Source: Natrarchaeobaculum sulfurireducens
GTDB taxonomy: Archaea > Halobacteriota > Halobacteria > Halobacteriales > Natrialbaceae
NCBI RefSeq assembly: GCF_003430825.1
Contig: NZ_CP024047.1
Span: 2,170,001 to 2,234,000 of the forward strand
Length of the DNA: 64,000 nucleotides
Direction: 5' to 3'
Shown: positions 56,866 through 64,000 of the stretch, one piece after another
How the letters are laid out: every line of letters starts with the position of its first letter
Numbering within the stretch: the first letter of the stretch is position 1
Position numbers and translations under genes: made by a program
The notes under the pieces: generated by a model
Databases searched by the model: none
Told to the model about the DNA's origin: nothing
What the model saw: the letters and a program-made list of their open reading frames with translations, nothing else

Positions 56866-57390
56866 ATGGCTTTTGAGGACCTGCTCGAGGATCCGGTTAT
56901 CCAGAAGTACTTACACGAGCTGGTCGGTCCCAAAGGGATGCCCGTCGCGGCAGCGCCGCCTGACGGGGAAGTGACCGACGAGGAGCTCGCGGAGGATCTG
57001 GATCTCGAGTTGAACGACGTGCGGCGGGCGCTGTTTATCCTGTACGAGAACGACCTCGCCAGCTATCGACGGCTGCGCGATGAGGACTCGGGCTGGCTGA
57101 CCTACCTCTGGACGTTCGAGTACGGGAACATCCCGGAGAATCTCGAATCGGAGATGTACCGCCTCCACGAGGCGCTCGAGGAACGCGAAACGTACGAGCG
57201 TAACCACGAGTTCTACCTCTGTGAGATCTGCTCGATCCGCTTCGAGTTCGGCGAGGCGATGGACTTCGGTTTCGAGTGTCCCGAGTGTGGCTCGCCACTC
57301 GACTCGATGGACAACCAGCGGCTGGTCAACGCGATGCACGAGCGAATCGACGCGCTCGAAGACGAACTCAACGTCGACGCGGACGCCTGA
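56866..57390 (+). CDS. tfe: transcription factor TFE (TFIIE-alpha homologue)
   Basis: Stabilises the open promoter complex during archaeal transcription initiation; 174 residues, usual size. The winged helix (about 5-90: EDPVIQKYLHELVG, EELAEDLDLELNDVRRALFILYEN) is followed by a coiled segment and a zinc ribbon: CEIC-SIRFEFGEAMDFGFE-CPEC (about 121-145). ATG 56866 with a box AGACTTAATG about 26 bp upstream fits a leaderless message. It overlaps the DUF2110 gene by one base. Confidence 0.95.
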   Translation: MAFEDLLEDPVIQKYLHELVGPKGMPVAAAPPDGEVTDEELAEDLDLELNDVRRALFILYENDLASYRRLRDEDSGWLTYLWTFEYGNIPENLESEMYRLHEALEERETYERNHEFYLCEICSIRFEFGEAMDFGFECPECGSPLDSMDNQRLVNAMHERIDALEDELNVDADA

Positions 57391-58064
57391 TGGTCGTACT
57401 CGCAACGAAACTGTACGTCGAGGGCGACGCCCGACAACGGTCGACCGACTCCCTTCGGTCGCTGATCGGCAACGAGATCGGCGACCTCGAGGTCTCGTTC
57501 GACCTCTCGATTCGCGACGATGACTTCCCACGTGTCGACCTCGAGGGCGAGGACGCCATCGTCGCAGACAACGTCCTTGGTGAGGAGTTCGGCGAGATCA
57601 CAGACGAGTTCGAGCCCGGCGAAACGTACGTCGGGACGCTCGATTCGTGGGACGAAGACGGATTCGTCCTCGACGCCGGCCAGCCCGTTCGGATCCCAGC
57701 AGCCGAACTCGGTCTGGGGCCGGGTTCGCCCGAACAGATCCGCGAGCGCTACGGCCTCGTCCAGCACCTACCGCTTCGATTCGTCTACGGCGACGATGAC
57801 ACGCCCTCACGGCTTGCGGACGAAGAACGCGACCGCCTCTACGACTGGACGCGCGGCGACGGTCGACTCAACGTCAACAGCGCGACGCGGGCGGAGGTCC
57901 GCGCAACGCTCAACCGGGCTGGCCACGCCCAGGATTACGTCACCGTCGAACGACTCGGACTGCTCGAACAGAGCGTGATCTGCACCGAGGATACCGACCC
58001 TCCGGGACTGCTCGCCAGCGTCGGTGAGTACCTCCCGGCGGAACTGCGCTGTGTCGTTCCCTGA
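57390..58064 (+). CDS. DUF2110 family protein
   Basis: A 224-residue archaeal protein of unknown function that often accompanies tfe. TKLYVEGDARQRSTDSLRSLI and the tail QSVICTEDTDPPGLLASVGEYLP are family motifs; the middle DEFEPGETYVGTLDSWDEDGFVLDAG looks like an S1/OB-type strand pattern, which could bind RNA (inference). The ATG shares its A with the tfe stop, so the two are co-translated. Confidence 0.88.
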   Translation: MVVLATKLYVEGDARQRSTDSLRSLIGNEIGDLEVSFDLSIRDDDFPRVDLEGEDAIVADNVLGEEFGEITDEFEPGETYVGTLDSWDEDGFVLDAGQPVRIPAAELGLGPGSPEQIRERYGLVQHLPLRFVYGDDDTPSRLADEERDRLYDWTRGDGRLNVNSATRAEVRATLNRAGHAQDYVTVERLGLLEQSVICTEDTDPPGLLASVGEYLPAELRCVVP

Positions 58065-58065
58065 T

Positions 58066-58842
58066 ATGAACCGACGGCTCGTCCTCGCGTCGATCGCGGT
58101 CGTCCTCCTGATCGGCCTAGCCGGTTGCTCGATGATCTTCGGCGGCATCTCCGATGACGAACTCGACCGCGACCAGGAGTACGACGACCTCAGAGAGACT
58201 GACGAGGACGTCGTCATCGACATCGAGGGAAGTGGCATTATCAGCAACGGTGAGTTCCGTGCGGTTTACGACCTGAACGAGACCGACGAGCTATCGCTGT
58301 ATCGCTCGAATATCTACCGCGACGAGGCGCTCGACATCCACAGCGTCCGTTACTGGTATCCGAACGGGACCGAAGTAACCGGCTCGGACCTCGACGTCGA
58401 CCAGAGCCGCTCGAGCACCGAGGTTCGCGTCCCCGACGGGAACGGAACGCTTGCGTTCACTGGTAACGCAGGAAGTCGGACGTTCCAGCTACCGGCGTAC
58501 ACTCACGGGTCCTACGAGGTCACGCTCCCGGACGAACACCGAACGTCGAACTTCCTGTTCGGCAACGTCAACCCGGGCGGATACGACCGCGAGGTCGTCG
58601 ATGACCGAGAACGGTTGACGTGGGAAAACGTCGACAGCACGGTCTCGTTACGGTACTACCAGACAAGGGATATTCCGGTGTTCGTTGGACTGGTCGGCAT
58701 CGTTTCGGTACTCGGCGGAGCCGGAATCGCCTACTACTACCGGCAGGTCAAGCGCCTGCGCGAACAGCGCGAGGAGATGGGGCTCGACGTCGACCTCGAG
58801 GACGACGACTCCGACCGTGGCCCGCCGCCAGGTCTCAAGTGA
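58066..58842 (+). CDS. DUF5803-like membrane-anchored lipoprotein
   Basis: A 258-residue exported protein. The signal sequence ends with lipobox GLAGC (cysteine at about 21). A beta-rich extracellular domain (about 45-190, with RAVYDLNETDELSLYRSNIY and RTFQLPAYTHGSYEVTLPD) is followed by one C-terminal helix (PVFVGLVGIVSVLGGAGIAYYY) and an acidic tail. Both an N-terminal lipid and a C-terminal helix anchor it, which is uncommon. It follows the DUF2110 gene by 1 nt, so tfe, DUF2110 and this gene form an operon. Confidence 0.8.
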   Translation: MNRRLVLASIAVVLLIGLAGCSMIFGGISDDELDRDQEYDDLRETDEDVVIDIEGSGIISNGEFRAVYDLNETDELSLYRSNIYRDEALDIHSVRYWYPNGTEVTGSDLDVDQSRSSTEVRVPDGNGTLAFTGNAGSRTFQLPAYTHGSYEVTLPDEHRTSNFLFGNVNPGGYDREVVDDRERLTWENVDSTVSLRYYQTRDIPVFVGLVGIVSVLGGAGIAYYYRQVKRLREQREEMGLDVDLEDDDSDRGPPPGLK

Positions 58843-58972
58843 GTGCGACGGGGCGCCGTCGCGAACACGTCTTCCGTTCGTATTGCTAACGACGAGCCGA
58901 AATCGGTCGGACGTCGGGACTGTCCTCGGAGTCAACGTTTTATCGCTGGACTGAGAGTGAAACACACGAACG

Positions 58973-59641
58973 ATGGCACCGGATCTCCCCGAGAAACTCC
59001 TCGGTATCGACATCGACCCCGTCGAGGACCAACGCAGGCGCTCTCAATCGGACAGCGACGAGTCCGAAGCGCACGTCCGCGTCGTCCTGTTTGGCGTCGG
59101 CGAACACCGTCTCGCGGTTCCCGTCGACGACGTGATCTCGATCACCGACGTGCCGGACGATCTCACGTGGGTCCCGCGGACGCCGGACGCAATCGACGGC
59201 GTCACCGACCTCCGGGGAGAGGTCACGGCCGTCCTCGACCCGACGGTCTACTTCCCGGTCGCCGAGGACCGAACCGGACGTGAACAGCTGCTCGTCTTCG
59301 ACTCCTCGGACGACGAACAGTCCGCGGCGCTCCGGGTCGACGACGTCCTCACGGTCGAGGCCGTCCCCGAGAGTAACGTCCTCGAGTCCGTCGACGATGC
59401 CGACGACCCGCTCTCTGGAGAGGCGCTCGAGCACCCGCTCGTGACCGCACTCGTCGAACGAACACGCCAAACGCGACGGAGCCCCGACGCCGTCCCCTCG
59501 ACGGCGACCGTATCGGGAGCGATCGACGACTCGGAGCTGGCCGACGAAGTGGCCGAAGACGTACAGGTCGTCGAATTCGTTCCGCTCGTCGACATCGACG
59601 GGATGCTCGCCGCGTCCAGCCACCGCGTTTCGAGTCGGTGA
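58973..59641 (+). CDS. cheW: chemotaxis adaptor CheW
   Basis: A 222-residue CheW that couples transducers to CheA. VRVVLFGVGEHRLAVPVDDV opens the SH3-like fold; PRTPDAIDGVTDLRGEVTAVLD is the central motif. It is longer than typical CheW (about 150), with an inserted acidic stretch (about 125-190) and an acidic N-terminus. CGTTTTATC at about 58936-58944 is a likely TATA region. It is followed by cheY, cheB and cheA on the same strand, with a 250-bp gap before cheY. Confidence 0.88.
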   Translation: MAPDLPEKLLGIDIDPVEDQRRRSQSDSDESEAHVRVVLFGVGEHRLAVPVDDVISITDVPDDLTWVPRTPDAIDGVTDLRGEVTAVLDPTVYFPVAEDRTGREQLLVFDSSDDEQSAALRVDDVLTVEAVPESNVLESVDDADDPLSGEALEHPLVTALVERTRQTRRSPDAVPSTATVSGAIDDSELADEVAEDVQVVEFVPLVDIDGMLAASSHRVSSR

Positions 59642-59816
59642 CGACTTGGTACCGCCCGACCGCGGTGGTCCGGCATTCTCTGACAACTGCCTAACAGGAC
59701 CGGATGATAGACGCTGGCGGAGCGCCCCATCGCGACCACTGCGCTCGAGGCAGAATCTCGAGTTGAGCGGAACGCTACCCCGCGGTTTGGGATGTCGTGT
59801 GACTCCGCTCGAACGG

Positions 59817-59838
59817 CGGTTATCACGATTGATAACCG
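59817..59838 (+). promoter_or_regulatory. inverted repeat upstream of cheY
   Basis: Perfect arms CGGTTATCA and TGATAACCG around a 4-nt CGAT, 54-75 bp before the cheY ATG. A CATTTATGG box follows. It is a strong candidate operator for the cheY-cheB-cheA operon. Confidence 0.5.
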
Positions 59839-59891
59839 AGAGACAGCATTTATGGTAACGGTTTCGGTACTATCGGCCGGTGTACTACTGA

Positions 59892-60254
59892 ATGTCGACA
59901 GGGGTTCTCATCGTGGACGACTCTCATTTTATGCGGAACTTGCTGCGCCAAATCGTAGAGCAGGATCACCGCATCGTCGGAGAGGCGACCAACGGCGCCG
60001 AGGCAGTCAAGTTGTACAAAGAGCACGATCCCGACGTCGTCATGATGGACATCGTGATGCCGAAGTGTAACGGGATCAAGGCGACCGCCGCGATCAAGAA
60101 GATCGACCCTGACGCTCGCGTCATCATGTGTACGAGCGTCGGTCAGCGCGAGAAAATGAAACTCGCGGTCAAGGCCGGCGCCGATGGCTACGTGACGAAG
60201 CCCTTCGAAGAGCCGAGCGTCAGAAAGGCCCTCACGGACGTCGCTGCGGTATGA
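59892..60254 (+). CDS. cheY: chemotaxis response regulator CheY
   Basis: A 120-residue single receiver domain that carries the signal from CheA to the archaellum switch. All functional residues are present: acid pair D9 and D10, phosphoacceptor D53 (MMDIVMP), T81, and K103 (VTKPF). It opens MSTGVLIVDDSHFMRNLL, the archaeal CheY start. Its stop overlaps the cheB start (ATGA). Confidence 0.95.
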   Translation: MSTGVLIVDDSHFMRNLLRQIVEQDHRIVGEATNGAEAVKLYKEHDPDVVMMDIVMPKCNGIKATAAIKKIDPDARVIMCTSVGQREKMKLAVKAGADGYVTKPFEEPSVRKALTDVAAV

Positions 60255-61438
60255 GGCGAGTACTCGTCGTCGCCGACACACCGCGGGTGACGGCAGTCAT
60301 CGGCAACGCGCTTGCCCGCCGAGGCGACGAGGTCGTGATCGAGACCGACCGCGACCTCCTCGAGGCCGTCACTCGAACCGATCCCGACGTCGTGGCGCTC
60401 GTCGACGACGTGATCGATCGGAACGGACTCGAGGCGATCGATCGAATGCTCTCGGCGGCTCCGACGCCGACGCTCGTCGTCGCCTCGAGCGTCGACCCCG
60501 CCGTCGACGCGGAGTTCGATGGACTCGCACACGGTGCAGTCGACTTCCTCCGGAAACCCGACGCGCTCGAAACGTCGCTCTCGACGTTCGTCGACGAATT
60601 CGAATCCTGCATCGACGAACTCGCCGACGTCGACGTTTCGTCGCTCGCCGTCGCCCAAACCACGGCGTCTGCCCGCTCGATTCGAGCGGCACAGTCGAGA
60701 GGGGCGACCGCTGGCTCCGACGCGGTGGCGACTGCGTCGGCTGTGGCCGTTCCGACGACGAGCGACCGAGCACGCCATTCCGGCGAGTGCGACCTCGAGT
60801 CGATCGACGACCCGACGACGACACCGGCCGTCCGGACGAGAACCCCCACCGAGCCGCCGACGGTCGTCGTCGGTGCCTCTACCGGCGGTCCGAAGCTCGT
60901 CGAACGACTGCTCGAGCGTCTACCGATCGCCCTCGAAGCGCGAGTGTTCGTCGTCCAGCACATGCCCGCGCCGTTTACCCCCCGGTTCGCGGCGCGGCTC
61001 GACGCGATCAGTGAGTACGCGGTTCGAGAGCCAACCGACGGCGACGTCGTCCGGCCCGGAACAGCCGTAGTCGCACCCGGTGGCACCCATCTCGGCGTCA
61101 CGAGCGATGCGGACGGGACGCTTCGCGTACGCTTCGAGGGCAGCACGCACAGAGGTGGCGCCCGTCCCTCGATCGACGTTACGATGGCGAGTCTCGCCGA
61201 CTGCGTCGACGGACCGCTCTGTGGCGTCGTGCTGACTGGCATGGGACGAGACGGTGCAACAGGCATCGAAGCGATCGACGCCGCAGGTGGGCACACGATC
61301 GCCCAGGACGAGGCGACGAGTTCGGTCTTCGGAATCCCTGCAGCGGCGATCCGAACCGGTTGCGTCGACGAGGTAGTGCCAGCAGCAGCGCTCGCCGAAC
61401 GGATCACGACCGCAGTCACGGGTGAACACGATGAGTGA
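60251..61438 (+). CDS. cheB: chemotaxis methylesterase CheB with degenerate receiver
   Basis: Removes methyl groups from transducers for adaptation; 395 residues. The catalytic domain is intact: S210 (VVGASTGGP), H237 (VVQHMPAPFT) and D334 (TGMGRDGATG). The N-terminal receiver (1-120) is abnormal: the acid pair is AD (8-9) instead of DD, and the phosphoacceptor position 51 is valine in VALVDDVI. K102 remains. The esterase is therefore unlikely to be switched on by normal phosphorylation. An unusually long linker (120-200) joins the domains. It overlaps cheY and cheA. Confidence 0.92.
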   Translation: MRRVLVVADTPRVTAVIGNALARRGDEVVIETDRDLLEAVTRTDPDVVALVDDVIDRNGLEAIDRMLSAAPTPTLVVASSVDPAVDAEFDGLAHGAVDFLRKPDALETSLSTFVDEFESCIDELADVDVSSLAVAQTTASARSIRAAQSRGATAGSDAVATASAVAVPTTSDRARHSGECDLESIDDPTTTPAVRTRTPTEPPTVVVGASTGGPKLVERLLERLPIALEARVFVVQHMPAPFTPRFAARLDAISEYAVREPTDGDVVRPGTAVVAPGGTHLGVTSDADGTLRVRFEGSTHRGGARPSIDVTMASLADCVDGPLCGVVLTGMGRDGATGIEAIDAAGGHTIAQDEATSSVFGIPAAAIRTGCVDEVVPAAALAERITTAVTGEHDE

Positions 61439-64000
61439 TCACTGGGATTTCGTCCGCGAAAGCAACGAGCGGATCACACAGCTCAACAACGAACTCCTCG
61501 CGCTCGAGCGCGAGCCCGACGACGAGGAGGCGATGCGAGACGTCTTCCGGATCGCTCACACGCTCAAGGGTAACTTCGGGGCAGCGGGCTTCGACGCCGC
61601 CAGTGATCTTGCACACGCGATAGAGGACCTGCTCGAGGCCGCTCGCGCCGGTCGAATCGACGTCACACCCGACCTGATGGACGTCGTCTTCGACGCGGTC
61701 GACGAACTCGAAGCGATGGTCCGCGAAGTCGAATCCAGTGGCGAACTCGACGCCGACCCCGAGTCGACGATCCGGACGATCCGTGCGTATCTCGAGCGAG
61801 AGACGCGATCAGGGGCCACAACGGTCGATCCGCTCACTGCGGCAGAGATCGACACCGTGTTGTCGTCGCTCGAGCCGCCGGCCGCCGACCACGACGCCTA
61901 CCTCGTCCGGTTTGCGGTACAGGAAGGTGACACGGGCGACGTCGCTAACGGTGCGTTAGTCGTCGATGCGCTGGTCGACGCCTTCGACGTACTCGGCATC
62001 GACCCCGAACGCGACGCGATCGAAGCGGGACGCTACGGCGGCCAACTCGACGTCGTTTTCGCGGGCGCGGTTGGCAACTCGTCGATCGCCGCCGCGCTCG
62101 AGCCGATCGACGAGATCGCCGACTTCGAGATCGTCGATGTCACGGATCGGTTCGACGACCTAGCCGAAGTCGACGCCGAGGGCTCGACCGGCTCCGCCGC
62201 CGAAACGGCCATCAGCACCGACGACGCCCGAGAACTCGAGGTCGACGAACTTCTCGAGGCGTTCGACGAGTACGACGACTTAGACGAGAAGGTCAGAGAG
62301 GTCGAAGGCGACGACGACCTCGAGGTGTTCGACGAGATGGGCGATGCGGGCTCGTTCGACGACCTCTTCGACGATGCGGACATCGAGCCCGAGATCGGCC
62401 CCGACGAGTTGGACTCGCCGACCGACGATTCCCAAGCGAGCCAGGAGCCCGCCACCGAAACCGAGTCAGCGGAGACCGACGACGTCGACGATGCCGAAGC
62501 CGTCTTCGCCGAACTCAAAGAGGAAGTCGATCCCGTTGGCTTCGACGAACTGCAGGACGAACTCGCCGAACTCGAGTTCGACGAGTTTGGCGAAGAGGAG
62601 GTTAGCATGGACGAACTCCTCGGCGACGAACTGGATGACTCACTCGAGCACGAGGCGAGCGAGACGGACGTGCCCCTCGAGAGTGATCCAGCGAGTACAG
62701 ACGGAGCGCTCGAGGACGAGCTGACTGACTTCGACGAACTGTTCGAAAGTGACGAAGCCGACCAGGCTCACCTGTTCGGAGGAGACGAAGCCGACGACGG
62801 CGATGTCGCTGTCGATGACGAGTCGACTCGAGACGTCGACGTTGTGGCTGACGAGCCCGTTGATGACGAGCCAGCCGAATCCGTGACGGCTGATCACGAG
62901 GAATCAGAGGACGCGACGCCCGAACCGGCGTTCACGTTCGACAATATCGCGATCGACAACGGTGAAGCGGACGGAGCGACCGACTCGAGTGCCGACGGCT
63001 CGAGCAGTCCGGGTGACGACCATGTAGACGAGCCGAGCGACGACTGGATCGAGGCCGGCGACGTCGATCCCGATCTCGAGGATGCCGAGTCGCTCGCGCC
63101 GTCCATCGACGAACCCGCGAGTGGCGACGACCACGGGTTCGGCGTCCCCGACGACGAGCCGACAGCTCCGTCGGTCGGCGGGTCGACGCTCGAGGACGCA
63201 TGGGACGAATCCTCCCACGAAGACATCGAACCGTCACCGTCTCTGTCCGACGACCGCTTCGATTCAGAACCGTTCGAGGCCGACGAAACGGCGGTCGACG
63301 CCGATTCGTTCGACGCCTGGTCCACTCCTGAAACGGACGTTGAGACGTCGTTCGACGACACGTCCGACTTCGACGATACGTCCGATCTGGACGTTTCGTT
63401 CGATCCCACACCGGAGACGGAGGTCTCGCTCGACGACGAATCGAACCGTGTCTCGCTCGAATCGTCCGACCAACCGATTGACGAACGAACCCCAGACCGT
63501 GAGTCAGACGAGGATCCTCGAGCATCTCTCGAAGGCGACGACACATTCGAGAACGGACACCCAGACGAACTCGAGGAGCCCGACGCAGTCACACCGCAAG
63601 CGGACCCATCGGACGAACTCGAGTCAGCCGGGTCGAACGTCGAAAGCGACCGCGAGTCGACCGACCCGGATTCCAGCGTCGAGTCTCCGTCACTCGACGA
63701 CGAGTTCGGGGACGTTCCAACGGAGGTGTTCGAACTCGAGGACGACTCGAGCGACTCGTTCGAGGAGACGTTCGGTGCTGATGCCCTTTCAGGCGTAGAC
63801 TCCACCGGCGAGTGGAACACGGCTGCTGACTCGACGAGTACCTCATCCGAAGACGCCCGCAATGCCGAGACGGCCGATGCCGAGGCTCCCCGAGTAATCG
63901 AAGAGCCGAGCCTCGAGATTCCGGACATTACCGTCCCGGAGTCGGTCGGTCGAACCGACGACGAGCCGACCGCCGACGAGATCCAGTCGGTCCGGGTAGA
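61431..64000 (+). CDS. cheA: chemotaxis histidine kinase CheA (partial, runs off the window)
   Basis: The first 856 codons. Residues 1-110 are the phosphotransfer domain with the phosphohistidine H43 in RIAHTLKGNFGAAGF. A P2-like region follows (about 150-235: DAYLVRFAVQEGDTGDVAN onward). From about 235 to the window end, more than 600 residues are almost entirely acidic low-complexity sequence. Dimerisation, kinase and CheW-like domains must lie beyond the edge. ATG 61431 overlaps the cheB stop, completing a cheY-cheB-cheA operon. Confidence 0.92.
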   Translation, partial: MSDHWDFVRESNERITQLNNELLALEREPDDEEAMRDVFRIAHTLKGNFGAAGFDAASDLAHAIEDLLEAARAGRIDVTPDLMDVVFDAVDELEAMVREVESSGELDADPESTIRTIRAYLERETRSGATTVDPLTAAEIDTVLSSLEPPAADHDAYLVRFAVQEGDTGDVANGALVVDALVDAFDVLGIDPERDAIEAGRYGGQLDVVFAGAVGNSSIAAALEPIDEIADFEIVDVTDRFDDLAEVDAEGSTGSAAETAISTDDARELEVDELLEAFDEYDDLDEKVREVEGDDDLEVFDEMGDAGSFDDLFDDADIEPEIGPDELDSPTDDSQASQEPATETESAETDDVDDAEAVFAELKEEVDPVGFDELQDELAELEFDEFGEEEVSMDELLGDELDDSLEHEASETDVPLESDPASTDGALEDELTDFDELFESDEADQAHLFGGDEADDGDVAVDDESTRDVDVVADEPVDDEPAESVTADHEESEDATPEPAFTFDNIAIDNGEADGATDSSADGSSSPGDDHVDEPSDDWIEAGDVDPDLEDAESLAPSIDEPASGDDHGFGVPDDEPTAPSVGGSTLEDAWDESSHEDIEPSPSLSDDRFDSEPFEADETAVDADSFDAWSTPETDVETSFDDTSDFDDTSDLDVSFDPTPETEVSLDDESNRVSLESSDQPIDERTPDRESDEDPRASLEGDDTFENGHPDELEEPDAVTPQADPSDELESAGSNVESDRESTDPDSSVESPSLDDEFGDVPTEVFELEDDSSDSFEETFGADALSGVDSTGEWNTAADSTSTSSEDARNAETADAEAPRVIEEPSLEIPDITVPESVGRTDDEPTADEIQSVRV

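Noticed and set aside
62894-63928. Long serine-rich frame on the minus strand (344 codons)
   Set aside because: It is the antisense of the acidic CheA linker: GAC/GAG codons read backwards give serine and valine. There is no motif or promoter.

Overview
The window is high-GC archaeal DNA, clearly from the class Halobacteria. Proteins are strongly acidic, CTCGAG is very frequent inside genes, Tat lipoproteins and small zinc-ribbon proteins are present, and the archaeal genes TFB, TFE, proteasome beta subunit, aTrm56 and CheW/Y/B/A all occur. The CTCGAG bias suggests a Natrialbaceae-type haloarchaeon (inference). No rRNA, tRNA or CRISPR array was found.

Layout. 1-3.4 kb: a small accessory segment with a gene tail cut by the window edge and an N6-adenine DNA methylase of lower GC. 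3.3-6.6 kb: a complete tungstate ABC transporter (tupABC) with a ModE-like regulator. 6.9-11.1 kb: two MFS permeases, a VKOR-like membrane protein and a TrmB-like regulator. 11-25 kb: a loosely packed region with long gene-free stretches, a stress block (CBS proteins, UspA proteins, a CBS protein with an HPF-like tail, plus a broken uspA, a broken hydrolase and a probable glgX remnant), a soluble chemotaxis transducer, katG and a PAS histidine kinase. Five copies of an ~85 bp palindromic repeat (one is 124 bp) lie between 6.6 and 23.4 kb and nowhere else in the window.

26-32 kb: part of the anaerobic cobalamin pathway (cbiA, cbiT, cbiL, cbiF) with a decayed membrane-protein gene inside it. 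32.1-36.8 kb: a tight five-gene unit with a MinD/KaiC-like fusion ATPase, two membrane proteins with TrkA-C-like tails, a small protein and a second MinD-like protein whose Walker A lysine is replaced by threonine. This is the best candidate in the window for an uncharacterised system. 37-44.8 kb: mostly single core-metabolism and information-processing genes (eIF2B-like protein, ThuA and Gfo/Idh/MocA pair, proteasome beta, DUF555, XRE-CBS regulator, TFB, aldo-keto reductase).

45-52.2 kb, minus strand: a penicillin-acylase-family Ntn hydrolase, then a three-gene ABC-2 exporter in which one permease is fused to a PrsW-like intramembrane protease. 52.3-58.8 kb: small regulators, a hairpin-bounded IS200/IS605-like remnant, aTrm56, a decayed winged-helix gene, TFE, DUF2110 and a DUF5803-like lipoprotein. 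58.9 kb to the end: cheW, cheY, cheB and a cheA that runs off the window with a very long acidic linker. CheB has a receiver domain that lacks its phosphoacceptor aspartate. Many promoters sit about 25 bp before the start codon, which fits leaderless transcripts; several upstream regions carry inverted repeats that look like operators.
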